Of a DNA stretch of 61,351 nucleotides, positions 42,000 to 50,331 are shown in pieces. Under the pieces are notes generated by a model. The model was given only the letters and a program-made list of their open reading frames with translations, had not been told where the DNA came from and ran no database searches. Position 1 is the first letter of the stretch, and the number at the start of each line of letters is the position of its first letter. The translations under genes were made by a program, and so were the position numbers. Source of the stretch: SAR86 cluster bacterium (lineage in GTDB: Bacteria > Pseudomonadota > Gammaproteobacteria > Pseudomonadales > Pseudohongiellaceae); contig NVVJ01000101.1 of the NCBI GenBank assembly GCA_002402175.1, positions 1 through 61,351 of the forward strand, read 5' to 3'.

Positions 42000-42657
42000 A
42001 ACCGTGCACATCGTCACCAGCGGGGCTAATGATGGTTGGGCAAGCGACCCGGCTGGTTGCTCGCCGTTTTTCGACACCGACGACGAGTTCATACCTATAA
42101 ACGGGTCTGAAGATTCGGCCGATGCTTACATTTTTTCGGGGTTCACAATGGACGGCAGCGCTATCGAGGGGAACGTGTTGTCGATCACGTTAGAAATTTA
42201 TTATCGAGCACTTACCGGCATCGCGCTGCCAACGGTTCAAGCACAGCTTAATAGCGTCACGCATAATTTACGCGTCAAGTTTTACGGTAGCGATTCAATC
42301 GAAACGCTTGAAAACCCGTTTTCGTTATGGGTTGAGAACAGCGGCCAGACTTATCAGTTTTTGAACTCATGGACGGTACAGGAAGAGATAGTTCAGACAT
42401 TCCCATTTAGCGCCTATCGCATGAGGCACGAACTGAACGTCAGCCTGTTGGATGACGCTGCGTTCGGGCCTAACAACGAACTGACGGTGCTGCTCATCAA
42501 AGACGTTAATCAGTTCAACGACTTGTCGACGCCGGTTTGGGCATACGACAAGTCGGCGTCGCTCGCTGTGAATGTGACAACGATCACATCGTCAAGGTTC
42601 AATCGAAAGCGATCTATGGCCAGCCGACTGATACCAATGATTGAAGCCAACAAGTAA
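41992..42657 (+). CDS. Beta-rich hypothetical protein, possible virion or adhesion component
   Basis: A 221-residue protein from ATG 41992. It is rich in Thr/Ser/Asn and predicted strands (EGNVLSITLEIYYRALTG, VTHNLRVKFYGSDSIE), which suits a surface or structural protein. Base composition is lower in GC than around it. No family recognised. Confidence 0.5.
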   Translation: MPKTVHIVTSGANDGWASDPAGCSPFFDTDDEFIPINGSEDSADAYIFSGFTMDGSAIEGNVLSITLEIYYRALTGIALPTVQAQLNSVTHNLRVKFYGSDSIETLENPFSLWVENSGQTYQFLNSWTVQEEIVQTFPFSAYRMRHELNVSLLDDAAFGPNNELTVLLIKDVNQFNDLSTPVWAYDKSASLAVNVTTITSSRFNRKRSMASRLIPMIEANK

Positions 42658-42708
42658 GCGGCGCGTCAACACCATAAACATCACCACCAACCCAACGGAG
42701 CTAATAGC

Positions 42709-43008
42709 ATGTCACACACATTCAGCGGAACCGAAACCGAAACGAGCGCACAGGCGCACACGTTCACCGCACCGCGTCCTGTCGAGATCATCGTTTACAA
42801 CGACGGGCCGGATGACCTGATCGTCGGATGCGGCGAGGTGATCGGCAGCAGTGAGCACCCGATCAAGGCAGGCGAGTCGCACCCGTTCGGCAACCTAAAG
42901 GGCGACATCCAGTCGTTCACGACCCGCGTCGCGTCGGGGGAAAGCGCGGCGTTCCGCGCGGCTGCCAGCGTGGTCAAGGATGTGTCGGGCGGCGGCGGCG
43001 CAACCTAA
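42709..43008 (+). CDS. Small beta-rich protein
   Basis: A 99-residue protein starting MSHTFSGTETETSAQAHTFT, with strands (VEIIVYNDGPDDLIVGCGEV) and a Gly-rich end. The pattern recalls small decoration-type or fibre-associated domains; function unproven. Confidence 0.45.
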   Translation: MSHTFSGTETETSAQAHTFTAPRPVEIIVYNDGPDDLIVGCGEVIGSSEHPIKAGESHPFGNLKGDIQSFTTRVASGESAAFRAAASVVKDVSGGGGAT

Positions 43009-43543
43009 CGCGTAAGGTCCGCCGGTCCAGCCCGGTGCGTTCCCACGCGTGCCGGGCACGGGCCGGTTTGGCGGTTGGCTATGGGTTTGACTCTTAGAGT
43101 GATCGCAAGTACAGATAGACAAACGAGTTACATAATCATGAGGGTCGGACCAATGATACAAGTACAGATAGGCCAAGGGTTTACGAACGCCGCGTCCCAT
43201 TATTGTGACACGGTTTTGCTGTTATTACGCTACTTTGCGTCGATGGCGTTGCTGTAAGTGTAGATACAGCAGGGGGTTAGGGGGGGGCGTTAGGTTCTTC
43301 TGCCACTATGGCAGTTTTTTAGCGACACGACGGCCCGGTTTTCACGCATAAACTCAACATTTGTCCGTAAGTATAGAAGTCACACACACTTGCAAATCGC
43401 ACCCCGCCACTATGGCAGATTGTAAGTGCTGATAGTAGATGGACTTGATACGTTTTGAAACGGGTTGGTCCCCGTTTCTTTTGTCCCAATTTCGGGACGG
43501 TTTAACCCGGCGAAGGCAGTGCCGGACCGATGGTCTAAAGGGT
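43009..43543. promoter_or_regulatory. Repeat-rich control region before the terminase genes
   Basis: A 535-bp stretch of lower GC with no convincing gene. Five copies of a degenerate YAAGTRYAGATAG motif lie at 43106, 43159, 43255, 43368 and 43423. The 13-mer GCCACTATGGCAG, itself an inverted repeat, occurs at 43302 and 43406. G-runs lie near 43271-43288. This looks like a protein-binding control region for the packaging operon that starts at 43544. A 60-codon frame (43075-43257) spans two motifs and is not called. Confidence 0.6.
43300..43320 (+). terminator. Short terminator-like hairpin CTGCCA-CTA-TGGCAG with T-run
   Basis: CTGCCA (43300-43305) pairs with TGGCAG (43309-43314) across a 3-nt loop, and TTTTTT follows at 43315. 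Because the same inverted repeat recurs at 43406-43418 without a T-run, it may be an operator as well. Confidence 0.5.
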
Positions 43544-44203
43544 ATGGCTAAAAGTGAAGCACCAAACACGGGCCCGTTGTCGCTGGACGCCATTGCGCAG
43601 CGGATGGCAAAGCACGCAGATGCGCGTCAGGCACAAACGGCGCTGCTCAAGAAACGCGGCGGCGAGACGCCAACGGCCCGCGAACGCGAAGCGCTCAAGC
43701 GTTGGGAGCGCGACCGCGAAGAACTACACCGCGAATATTACCTATCGTCGATACCGAAAGGCGTGTATCTGGCGATGTCCGGCCGTCAGGCTCGCACGGT
43801 CAACGAGCAGGGCGTGCGCTACGGCCTGCCGATCACAGGTCGACACATCAACCTGCCGGATTACATACGGGCGATGCACGACTTTCTCGCGCGTAACAAG
43901 AAACAACTCGCACGACACGGCGACCCCGAGGGCGGCGGCGTCGAGCAGGCGACCACGATCGCCGAGCGATTGCAACTCGCAAAGGCCACGCGCGAAGAAA
44001 TCAAGTTGCGTATGGAATTGGGCGAACTGGTACGCGTCGCGACGATACATGAACACCTTGAAAAGATATCGGCATCGTTACGGCGCGCGTGCGAACTGAT
44101 CCAAAGCAAGGGCGACAAGGCGAGCTTTGAGATACTGGACGAAGCGATTAAAGAGATCGTTACCAACATAGAAACCATGACCGACCCGGACCTGAAGCCA
44201 TGA
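43544..44203 (+). CDS. terS: Terminase small subunit, Nu1-like
   Basis: A 219-residue protein one gene ahead of the large terminase subunit. The C-terminal half, ERLQLAKATREEIKLRMELG followed by ELVRVATIHEHLEKI, is typical of Nu1/terminase small subunits, where helices mediate oligomerisation and large-subunit contact. The N-terminal half should hold the DNA-binding helices (GVYLAMSGRQARTVNEQGV). ATG 43544 follows TAAAGGG and replaces the longer frame from 43439. Confidence 0.65.
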   Translation: MAKSEAPNTGPLSLDAIAQRMAKHADARQAQTALLKKRGGETPTAREREALKRWERDREELHREYYLSSIPKGVYLAMSGRQARTVNEQGVRYGLPITGRHINLPDYIRAMHDFLARNKKQLARHGDPEGGGVEQATTIAERLQLAKATREEIKLRMELGELVRVATIHEHLEKISASLRRACELIQSKGDKASFEILDEAIKEIVTNIETMTDPDLKP

Positions 44204-44889
44204 GCAAAACAATCAAAGACATGTGGGTTAGTTCGTGCGGAAAATACACCTTGATTCTTGGCGATTGGAATGAGTGCGTTTCAGAGATCGACATTTCAAA
44301 CGCCGATCTTATCCTCACCGACCCGCCATACGGTATTAAGCATAAATGCAATTATGATAATCGCGGCAGATCGAGGATGGCTAAGAGTAAAGACTACCCC
44401 GATGTTTTTGGAGACAACGAACCCTATGATCCAAGACGACTATTGGCGCTCGGATTGCCTTCGATCATTTGGGGCGCTAATCACTTCGCCAGTCGCCTGC
44501 CCGATTCGGGCGGATGGCTTGTGTGGGACAAACTCCGCCCGGATGATTTAGATCAGGCGACCTGTGAATTGGCGTGGACAAACTGCGTCAAGGGCGTTCG
44601 GAGATATGCGCATCTTTGGAACGGATTTATGCGAGAATCTGAGCGAAAACAAAACTACCATCCAACACAAAAACCCGTTGCTCTAATGTCTTGGTGTTTG
44701 CAAACACGATGGACGAAAGGTTTTAAGTTGGTGCTTGATCCGTATGCTGGAAGCGGACCCGTGGGCGTGGCGTGTGCAAAATCAGGCATCGGATATATAG
44801 GCATCGAGAGGGAGGAGTCATATTTTAACATTGCGAAGTCGCGTATACAAAAAGAACTCGCCGCCAACCTATTCGTGGGGAACCCGTGA
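44200..44889 (+). CDS. DNA methyltransferase, N6-adenine or N4-cytosine (beta-type motif order)
   Basis: A 229-residue DNA methylase. The catalytic TDPPYG (Asp41-Tyr44) comes first, HPTQKP is at 154-159, and the SAM motif LDPYAGSG is at 179-186, giving beta-class order. DPPY favours adenine-N6. The codons are clearly poorer in GC than in the terminase genes on either side, suggesting recent acquisition. It overlaps terS (ATGA) and its stop overlaps the terL GTG start. Target sequence unknown. Confidence 0.85.
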   Translation: MSKTIKDMWVSSCGKYTLILGDWNECVSEIDISNADLILTDPPYGIKHKCNYDNRGRSRMAKSKDYPDVFGDNEPYDPRRLLALGLPSIIWGANHFASRLPDSGGWLVWDKLRPDDLDQATCELAWTNCVKGVRRYAHLWNGFMRESERKQNYHPTQKPVALMSWCLQTRWTKGFKLVLDPYAGSGPVGVACAKSGIGYIGIEREESYFNIAKSRIQKELAANLFVGNP

Positions 44890-46928
44890 TCGTTAGAGCA
44901 GACAACCCGCCGTCGACGATGCTGACCGCAAGCGAAGGTCGGACGCTGCGCCGCACGTTCAAGCGTGCGCGTATAAGCAAGCGGCGCACGATCAGGGAAT
45001 GGGCCGAGCAGATGATCGTCATACCCGACGGCCCGTTCAAGGGTCTGCGATACAAGGTCGACCGAACGCCATACGCTGGCCCGCTGTTCGACGCGATGGA
45101 CAGCGGCGAGTTCAGGCGCATGGTGATGACCGGACCGGCGCAGAGCGGCAAGAGCCTGCACGGGTTTGTGATACCGATCTTGTATTCGTTGTTCGAGTTG
45201 CGCGAGACGGTAATCTTGGGCGTGCCGACGATGGACATCGCCGAAGACAAGTGGCGCGAAGACATCTACCCGGTGATAATGGCAAGCCCCGAACTGCGGC
45301 GCATGTTGCCCACGAAGGGCGGCGGGTCACGCGGCGGGTTCGACGCGGCGATCCAGTTCGCCAACGGCGCGACGCTTCGATCGATGTCAGGCGGCGGCGA
45401 CGACGCGTCGCGTTCGCACTTCACAGCCCGCATCGTCGCCATGACTGAAGTCGACAAGATGGACACGGCGGGCAGCAAGTCGCGGGAGGCCGACCCGGTC
45501 ACACAGTTGGAAGCACGCACCAACGCATACGGCGACGCGGGGATCATATACATGGAGTGCACGCTATCAACCGTGCAGGGGCGGACTAATCAAGAGATCG
45601 TGAAAAGCACGAACTCCCGCCTTGTCGTCGAGTGCCCCAAGTGCAAGGCGTGGGTCGTGCCCGGCCGCGAGCACTTCACCGGATGGCAGGACGCGAGCAA
45701 CGAAGACGAAGCCCGCGCCAAGGCCCGCTTCCACTGCCCGGCATGTAGTAAGCCGTGGACGCCTAAGCAGCGCCTGTCGATCCTGAACATGTGCAGGATG
45801 GTGCACGCCGGTCAGTCGATCGACAGCGACGGCAATGTCGTGGGCGAACCGGCCAAGGGCAAGACGCTGGGGTTTAGGTGGTCAGCGTTCCACAACAAGT
45901 TCGCGACTGAAATGTCGCTCGCATCGGAAGAGTGGAACGCACAGAACGCGGACGACGAAGACGCGGCAGAGAAACGTATGTGCCAGTTCGTTTGGGCCGA
46001 GCCGTACACGCCGCCCGAGCAGGACGACACGGTGCTCGACATCACGACGATCATCGAGCGGACGGCGCAGCCGACGCGCGGTATCGTGCCACGGGGAACG
46101 CTGGCGCTGACGGCCGCGCTGGACCCCGGCAAATACTTCAGTTGGTGGTCGGTCGTCGCATGGCTTCCCGGTGGTCGCGGGCACGTCGTCGACTATGGGT
46201 TCTTGCGCACGCCTAGCGATGAAATGGATGTCGAGCTTGCGGTCGGCGTGTCGCTTCGCGAGTTCCGTGACATCTGCGATCAGGGTTGGCCAACTGAAGA
46301 CGGCGACGAAGCGATACCGGATCAGGTGTACTACGATTCGGGTTGGATGGCCAAGGAAGCGGTATACCCATTCATCAGGAAAACGAACAGGAATGAGCAC
46401 CGAGCAATGAAGGGCTTTGGCACAGGCCAACACGAACAGCGAAGCTATAACGAGCCCAAGCAACTGACGAAGACGATCAAGCACATAGGCAATCGATATC
46501 ATGCGGCGTGGATCAAGACGCAAGGATTGTTTCTGATGGAGATCGACGCCGATGCGTGGAAGGGCAAGTCGCGCCGGGCGCTGACGGTAGAGATGGGCAA
46601 GCCCGGTTCGTTGTCGCTGTTCAGTGTGATCGCACCGGCCGAGCATACGAAGTTTGCTAAACACCTGTTGGCCGAGCAGCCGCAAAACGAGTTCAAGCCG
46701 GGCGTCGGAGTCGTCACCACATGGATAAGAAAGCAACGCCAAAACCACTGGTTCGATACGCTATACATGAACTACGCCGCCGGTCATCTGGTCGGCGTGC
46801 GTATCGTCGACCCCGACTCGCCGGTCGTCGCTAAGCAGCAGACGCATCAGCGACCGGAAACAAACGCTATACAGGAGCAACTCGGCATCGTCGCCGGGGG
46901 CCAATATCTCACGAAAAGGAGTGACTAA
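44886..46928 (+). CDS. terL: Terminase large subunit, GpA family
   Basis: A 680-residue packaging motor and nuclease of the lambda gpA type. The N-terminus RTIREWAEQMIVIPDGPFKG is a family hallmark, and Walker A is GPAQSGKS (residues 83-90). A zinc-like CPKCKAW...FHCPACSK pair lies near 240-290. The C-terminal nuclease domain follows (LTAALDPGKYFSWWSVVAWL). Start GTG 44886 overlaps the methylase stop. gpA relatives usually package from cos ends; a cos site was not located. Confidence 0.9.
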   Translation: MIVRADNPPSTMLTASEGRTLRRTFKRARISKRRTIREWAEQMIVIPDGPFKGLRYKVDRTPYAGPLFDAMDSGEFRRMVMTGPAQSGKSLHGFVIPILYSLFELRETVILGVPTMDIAEDKWREDIYPVIMASPELRRMLPTKGGGSRGGFDAAIQFANGATLRSMSGGGDDASRSHFTARIVAMTEVDKMDTAGSKSREADPVTQLEARTNAYGDAGIIYMECTLSTVQGRTNQEIVKSTNSRLVVECPKCKAWVVPGREHFTGWQDASNEDEARAKARFHCPACSKPWTPKQRLSILNMCRMVHAGQSIDSDGNVVGEPAKGKTLGFRWSAFHNKFATEMSLASEEWNAQNADDEDAAEKRMCQFVWAEPYTPPEQDDTVLDITTIIERTAQPTRGIVPRGTLALTAALDPGKYFSWWSVVAWLPGGRGHVVDYGFLRTPSDEMDVELAVGVSLREFRDICDQGWPTEDGDEAIPDQVYYDSGWMAKEAVYPFIRKTNRNEHRAMKGFGTGQHEQRSYNEPKQLTKTIKHIGNRYHAAWIKTQGLFLMEIDADAWKGKSRRALTVEMGKPGSLSLFSVIAPAEHTKFAKHLLAEQPQNEFKPGVGVVTTWIRKQRQNHWFDTLYMNYAAGHLVGVRIVDPDSPVVAKQQTHQRPETNAIQEQLGIVAGGQYLTKRSD

Positions 46929-46930
46929 CG

Positions 46931-47518
46931 ATGGCAAAGAAACCACGGACGGACAACAGCGGAAGCGCGAAGAGCACGAAGAGCACCAAGGCACCAGACT
47001 TCACCAACCCGGATGAAGCGACGGCCGATGATGCGGTCAAGGCACCGGGGTCAGGCGATCAGGGTGAGGGCGGCAATACGCCGGACGATCCCAGCGTCAC
47101 CGAAGCCACTGAAGGCGCGGCCGGGGAAAGCCAGCCCGGTGCGGGTGACGGCGACGATTCGGATGCTGGCACGGGCGACCCGGCCAAAGACCCGGACAAG
47201 GATGAGGTCGAGCGCCCGCCGTTCGGCGACGTGGTCGAAATCAGCGTGCCCCTTTGTGACCCGGTTAGTGCGGGCGACGCGGGAATCCTAAAACGCGTAA
47301 AGGTAGAGATCCGGTTCACGCAATGGCGAGACAACACGCACGCCCGGCAGCAGATGGCGCTAGGCCATTTGTATTCGGGCCTGATGCAGACGCACGCAAG
47401 GCTCGCCAACGGCAAGCGCGTGGCGTCGACGGCCGACGTGTTCAAGTGGATGCTCGAACGTCTGGCTGATGAGATCGACCCGGACGGAAAGGTTGAAGGT
47501 GATGGCGAAGAAAACTAA
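46931..47518 (+). CDS. Acidic hypothetical protein after the terminase
   Basis: A 195-residue protein. The first 95 residues are low-complexity Gly/Asp/Pro/Lys; the rest is folded (VEISVPLCDPVSAGDAGI, IRFTQWRDNTHARQQMALG, then helices). Its 3' end overlaps the ParB-like gene by 17 bp. Function unknown. Confidence 0.5.
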   Translation: MAKKPRTDNSGSAKSTKSTKAPDFTNPDEATADDAVKAPGSGDQGEGGNTPDDPSVTEATEGAAGESQPGAGDGDDSDAGTGDPAKDPDKDEVERPPFGDVVEISVPLCDPVSAGDAGILKRVKVEIRFTQWRDNTHARQQMALGHLYSGLMQTHARLANGKRVASTADVFKWMLERLADEIDPDGKVEGDGEEN

Positions 47519-48152
47519 ATCAAAGTGGGGCGGTAAGGGAGGACGTAGCGGGCGCGGCGAGGGTGCGATCGACCTGCGAACGGTCAGCGTCGACGCGCTC
47601 AAGCCCGCGCCGTTTAATCCGCGCGTGCCGATGCAGCCCGGCGGCGAAGCGTGGCAGAAACTAAAGCGGTCGATCGAGCAATTCCAATACGTCGACCCGC
47701 TGGTGTGGAACGAACGAACGGGCCATCTGATCGGAGGCCACCAGCGCCTTGCCGTGATGGTCCGCGAGTTCGGCGTCACCGAGGTCGACGTGTCGGTCGT
47801 GAGTCTCGACGACGTGCAAGAGCGTGCGCTTAGCGTCGCGCTAAACAAGATCGGCAGCGAGGAAGAACGCTGGGATCAGTTGCGTTTGCAATCGCTACTC
47901 GATGAGCTGCGCCTGTCCGATCACGTTGACGAAACCGTGACCGGGTTCGACACGCATGATATCGACCGGATGCTTTTGGATACGGGCGAGCAGTCGACGA
48001 CGATCAGGCAGTTGCCGACGCAGCCGCCCGCGCCGATGGCGTGGGTATTGATCGGCGTGCCGACCGTTCGTTACAGCGAGATAGCGCAGATGGTCGACGC
48101 GCTGTCGAAGGTCGAGGGATCGATCGTAGAGGTAGGGCTTAGCAATGAGTGA
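47502..48152 (+). CDS. ParB N-terminal-domain (ParB/Srx-like) protein
   Basis: A 216-residue protein. A basic start (KKTKSKWGGKGGRSGRGEG) leads into VDALKPAPFNPRV, SIEQFQYVDPLVWNERTGHL and IGGHQRLAVM, the ParB/Srx nucleotide-binding fold with GGHQR in place of GxRR. A helical segment follows (LSVALNKIGSEEERWDQL). There is no evident helix-turn-helix, so it is unlikely to be a classical partition protein. Next to a methyltransferase-like gene it resembles the ParB-methylase pairs common in phages. ATG 47502 is preferred over 47469. Confidence 0.7.
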   Translation: MAKKTKSKWGGKGGRSGRGEGAIDLRTVSVDALKPAPFNPRVPMQPGGEAWQKLKRSIEQFQYVDPLVWNERTGHLIGGHQRLAVMVREFGVTEVDVSVVSLDDVQERALSVALNKIGSEEERWDQLRLQSLLDELRLSDHVDETVTGFDTHDIDRMLLDTGEQSTTIRQLPTQPPAPMAWVLIGVPTVRYSEIAQMVDALSKVEGSIVEVGLSNE

Positions 48153-48771
48153 GGCGCAGACGAATGTGCGGTCGTGGCGATACCGTCCGACCATGTCAGA
48201 CAATGCCCACCTGTCGGTCAAGCTGGCGCTGCGCCGCCACATGATTGAACGCTATCACAGCGACGGTCCGATCAACGTGTTCGACTGCTTCCAAGGTGAG
48301 GGCGTTCTGTGGCGTCACCTGATGGCCGAGTACAACGTCGATCGGTATTGGGGTGTCGACACGAAGGCCAAGCGTGGGCGCATGCGCGTCGACTCTATTG
48401 ACGTGCTGTCTCAATCTGGATGGACCGACAACGTGATCGACATCGACACCTATGGCTCGCCGTGGGCGCACTGGTCGGCGCTACTCAAGACGGTCGACCA
48501 TTCGGTCACGGTGTTCATGACGCACGGCGTCGTCGGTTCGATGCGTGCCCCGATGTCTAGCGCGGCAGCCAAGTCGATCGGGCTCGGGCCGATATTCAAG
48601 CGTGCGCCTAAGCAACTGCTGTCACGGCTTCAAGAGTTTTCAACACACTACTGCCTGACCAGCATCGACCGCGATGACGTGCGGATCGTCGAGGCCGTCG
48701 AAGCCCGTGCGGACGACATCGAGCACCCGAACGCCATGTATTACGGCGTTAGGCTTGAGGTCGGGTCGTAA
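48145..48771 (+). CDS. Class I methyltransferase-like protein
   Basis: A 208-residue protein with a SAM-type glycine motif in PINVFDCFQGEGVLWRHL, an acidic strand end in YWGVDTKAKRG, and VIDIDTYGSPWAHW where DNA methylases carry DPPY. The changed motif (DTYGSP) suggests another substrate, or a non-catalytic role. It overlaps the ParB-like gene by 8 bp, so the two are probably functionally linked. Confidence 0.5.
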   Translation: MSEAQTNVRSWRYRPTMSDNAHLSVKLALRRHMIERYHSDGPINVFDCFQGEGVLWRHLMAEYNVDRYWGVDTKAKRGRMRVDSIDVLSQSGWTDNVIDIDTYGSPWAHWSALLKTVDHSVTVFMTHGVVGSMRAPMSSAAAKSIGLGPIFKRAPKQLLSRLQEFSTHYCLTSIDRDDVRIVEAVEARADDIEHPNAMYYGVRLEVGS

Positions 48772-48801
48772 GGTCCGACCACGCCGCCCATTATAAAAGC
48801 G

Positions 48802-48834
48802 TTGACAGCACGGGCCACGCGTGTAAGCTATAGC
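48802..48834 (+). promoter_or_regulatory. Candidate promoter for the deformylase block
   Basis: TTGACA (48802-48807) precedes GTGTAAGCTATAGC (48821-48834). TAAGCT is 16 bp away and TATAGC 21 bp away, so no -10 is ideal, but the TGTARGCTATA string is shared with the early promoter at 20131-20141. It fills the gap after the packaging genes. Confidence 0.5.
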
Positions 48835-48870
48835 ACGTCTTAGGGCTACACCACACGAAAGGGCTATACA

Positions 48871-49371
48871 TTGGTAATTGACACGCTGAAAATACTGAAG
48901 TATCCGCACCCGGCGCTGATGCGTGTGGCCGAGCCGATCGGAGAGATAAGCAACGACGTTCGTCGCGTGGCCGAGCATATGATTAACCTGATGACGCTGC
49001 ACAAGGGCGTAGGTCTGGCCGCGACGCAGGTCGGGTTGAACTGGCGCATGTTCGTCGCCAACCCGTTGCGGATAGAGGGTGGGTCGGTCGTTTATATCAA
49101 CCCGACGCTGCACGACTTCAGCGTGCAGACGGCTAAGCAGGTCGAGGGCTGTCTGAGTCAGCCCGGCGTGTCTGTGAAGGTCGAGCGGTTCAAGCGGTGC
49201 ACGGTCCGAGCGCAAGACGTGTACGGCCAATGGTTCAAGGTCAGGGGCAGCGTGTTCGAGTCGCGCGTGTGGCAGCACGAAGCGGATCACCTGAACGGCA
49301 CGAACATCAGCGACCGCGCGGGAGACGTGCATCGTCCCAAGAAGAAATACAAACAACGCAAGAGACGGTGA
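48871..49371 (+). CDS. def: Peptide deformylase
   Basis: A 166-residue metal-dependent deformylase that removes the formyl group from new proteins. All three motifs are intact: GVGLAATQVG (46-55), EGCLS (Cys94 as metal ligand) and QHEADH (135-140, His136/His140 metal ligands, Glu137 catalytic). The C-terminus is a Lys/Arg-rich tail instead of the longer bacterial helix, as in other phage deformylases. The start is TTG 48871 behind GAAAGG. Phage deformylases are thought to help maturation of newly made proteins during infection. Confidence 0.95.
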   Translation: MVIDTLKILKYPHPALMRVAEPIGEISNDVRRVAEHMINLMTLHKGVGLAATQVGLNWRMFVANPLRIEGGSVVYINPTLHDFSVQTAKQVEGCLSQPGVSVKVERFKRCTVRAQDVYGQWFKVRGSVFESRVWQHEADHLNGTNISDRAGDVHRPKKKYKQRKRR

Positions 49372-49402
49372 CACGATCGACCCGCCAACAGAAAGCAACA
49401 AC

Positions 49403-49747
49403 ATGCCCAAGTACAGAATACCGCTGGTCAGAAATCTTCGATATCTGATTGAAGTCGAAGCCGACGACAAGGCCAAGGCGGAAGACGACGCCATGTTCGC
49501 GGTCGAGCAGGGCGGACATGCCCCGTGCAACCCCGACGCCGATGAGGCTGTTATCGATGGCCCCGTTGTCGAACTCAATGATGATGGCGATCCAATCGAA
49601 GAAGCCACCGACGGCGTCGCACCGGAGGCCGATCAATCACAGGCGTTACCGCTTAAAAAGTGTTGTCGGTGCCGTAATACGTTCACGCCGATAAAGCGCC
49701 ATGATGCTCTATGTGGATTTTGCAACCACATGCAAGAAACCGCGTGA
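49403..49747 (+). CDS. Small protein with C-terminal zinc ribbon
   Basis: A 114-residue protein. The N-terminus (YRIPLVRNLRYLIEVEADDK) resembles small strand-helix phage domains; an acidic middle follows, and KCCRCRNTFTP with CGFCNHM at the end forms a probable zinc ribbon. Function unknown. Confidence 0.5.
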   Translation: MPKYRIPLVRNLRYLIEVEADDKAKAEDDAMFAVEQGGHAPCNPDADEAVIDGPVVELNDDGDPIEEATDGVAPEADQSQALPLKKCCRCRNTFTPIKRHDALCGFCNHMQETA

Positions 49748-49777
49748 TAGCAAACCGATGAGATCGGAGCGGCGACG

Positions 49778-50089
49778 ATGAAGATGGAAATAATACAAGC
49801 AATCAAAGACCATCCCGGCCCGGCGAGAAAGTTGGGGCTGTACGTCACACAGATCGACGGCGGGAACATGGCGGTCGGATTCAACCCGAACGGTACGGGC
49901 TATGGGCACAACGGCACCAGAGAGCACACGACGCCGGAGGGCCGCACGGTGTTGTGGGCCGTTGCCTATGTGACATGGCACGCGATAGAAAACGACGACG
50001 ACACATTAAAACGAACTAAGCGCCATCTGCGCCGGACGATGGCAAGGTTATGGGTCAAATTGAAAAGTCGTAAGATGGTGATTAAGTAG
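49778..50089 (+). CDS. Small hypothetical protein
   Basis: Unrecognised 103-residue protein with a basic C-terminus (KRTKRHLRRTMARLWVKL). Central block GFNPNGTGYGHNGTREHTT is Gly/Asn-rich. No function seen. Confidence 0.5.
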   Translation: MKMEIIQAIKDHPGPARKLGLYVTQIDGGNMAVGFNPNGTGYGHNGTREHTTPEGRTVLWAVAYVTWHAIENDDDTLKRTKRHLRRTMARLWVKLKSRKMVIK

Positions 50090-50103
50090 GCCACTGATCG
50101 CGC

Positions 50104-50142
50104 CGAATACTCTTGTGCGGAATAACCCGCGCGGAGTATTCG
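50104..50142 (+). promoter_or_regulatory. Hairpin that can hide the ribosome site of the lipoprotein gene
   Basis: CGAATACTC (50104-50112) pairs perfectly with GAGTATTCG (50134-50142), with an inner GCGG/CCGC pairing. The likely ribosome site GGAG (50133-50136) lies in the 3' arm, and ATG 50146 follows three bases after the stem. Translation should therefore depend on opening this hairpin, as in RNA thermometers or coupled systems. Confidence 0.6.
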
Positions 50143-50145
50143 ACC

Positions 50146-50325
50146 ATGAGGAAAATCAGTTTGTTATCGGTACTATTCACGTTGGCGATGATATGCGGAG
50201 GGTGCACGGCCGAACTCACGATGCACTACCCCGGCAAGCACAACGCGATCGACACACACGAAAGCGGCCGGACGGTTTACAGGGGCACCTATCGCCCGCC
50301 GTTCCCGATGGACCCGCCCAACTAA
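50146..50325 (+). CDS. Small lipoprotein, possible outer spanin
   Basis: A 59-residue protein with a short basic start and hydrophobic signal (MRKISLLSVLFTLAMICGGC). Cys20 after GG is the likely lipid site. The 39-residue mature part is polar and Pro-rich. Size fits outer-membrane spanin subunits; the next gene encodes a small membrane protein but no inner-spanin coiled coil. The call is by topology. Confidence 0.5.
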   Translation: MRKISLLSVLFTLAMICGGCTAELTMHYPGKHNAIDTHESGRTVYRGTYRPPFPMDPPN

Positions 50326-50331
50326 GGAACC

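Noticed and set aside
43075..43257. 60-codon frame starting at GTG in the repeat-rich region
   Set aside because: Its codons consist largely of the repeated motifs and it has no clear ribosome site. Possible but not supported.
47502..48152. ParB partner for the parS-like site
   Set aside because: The protein has the ParB/Srx domain only, with no visible parS-binding helix-turn-helix and no ParA gene nearby, so I do not claim a phage partition system.
48640..49608. 322-codon minus-strand frame
   Set aside because: Covers the deformylase gene, which has all its catalytic motifs on the + strand, and runs across a promoter region.
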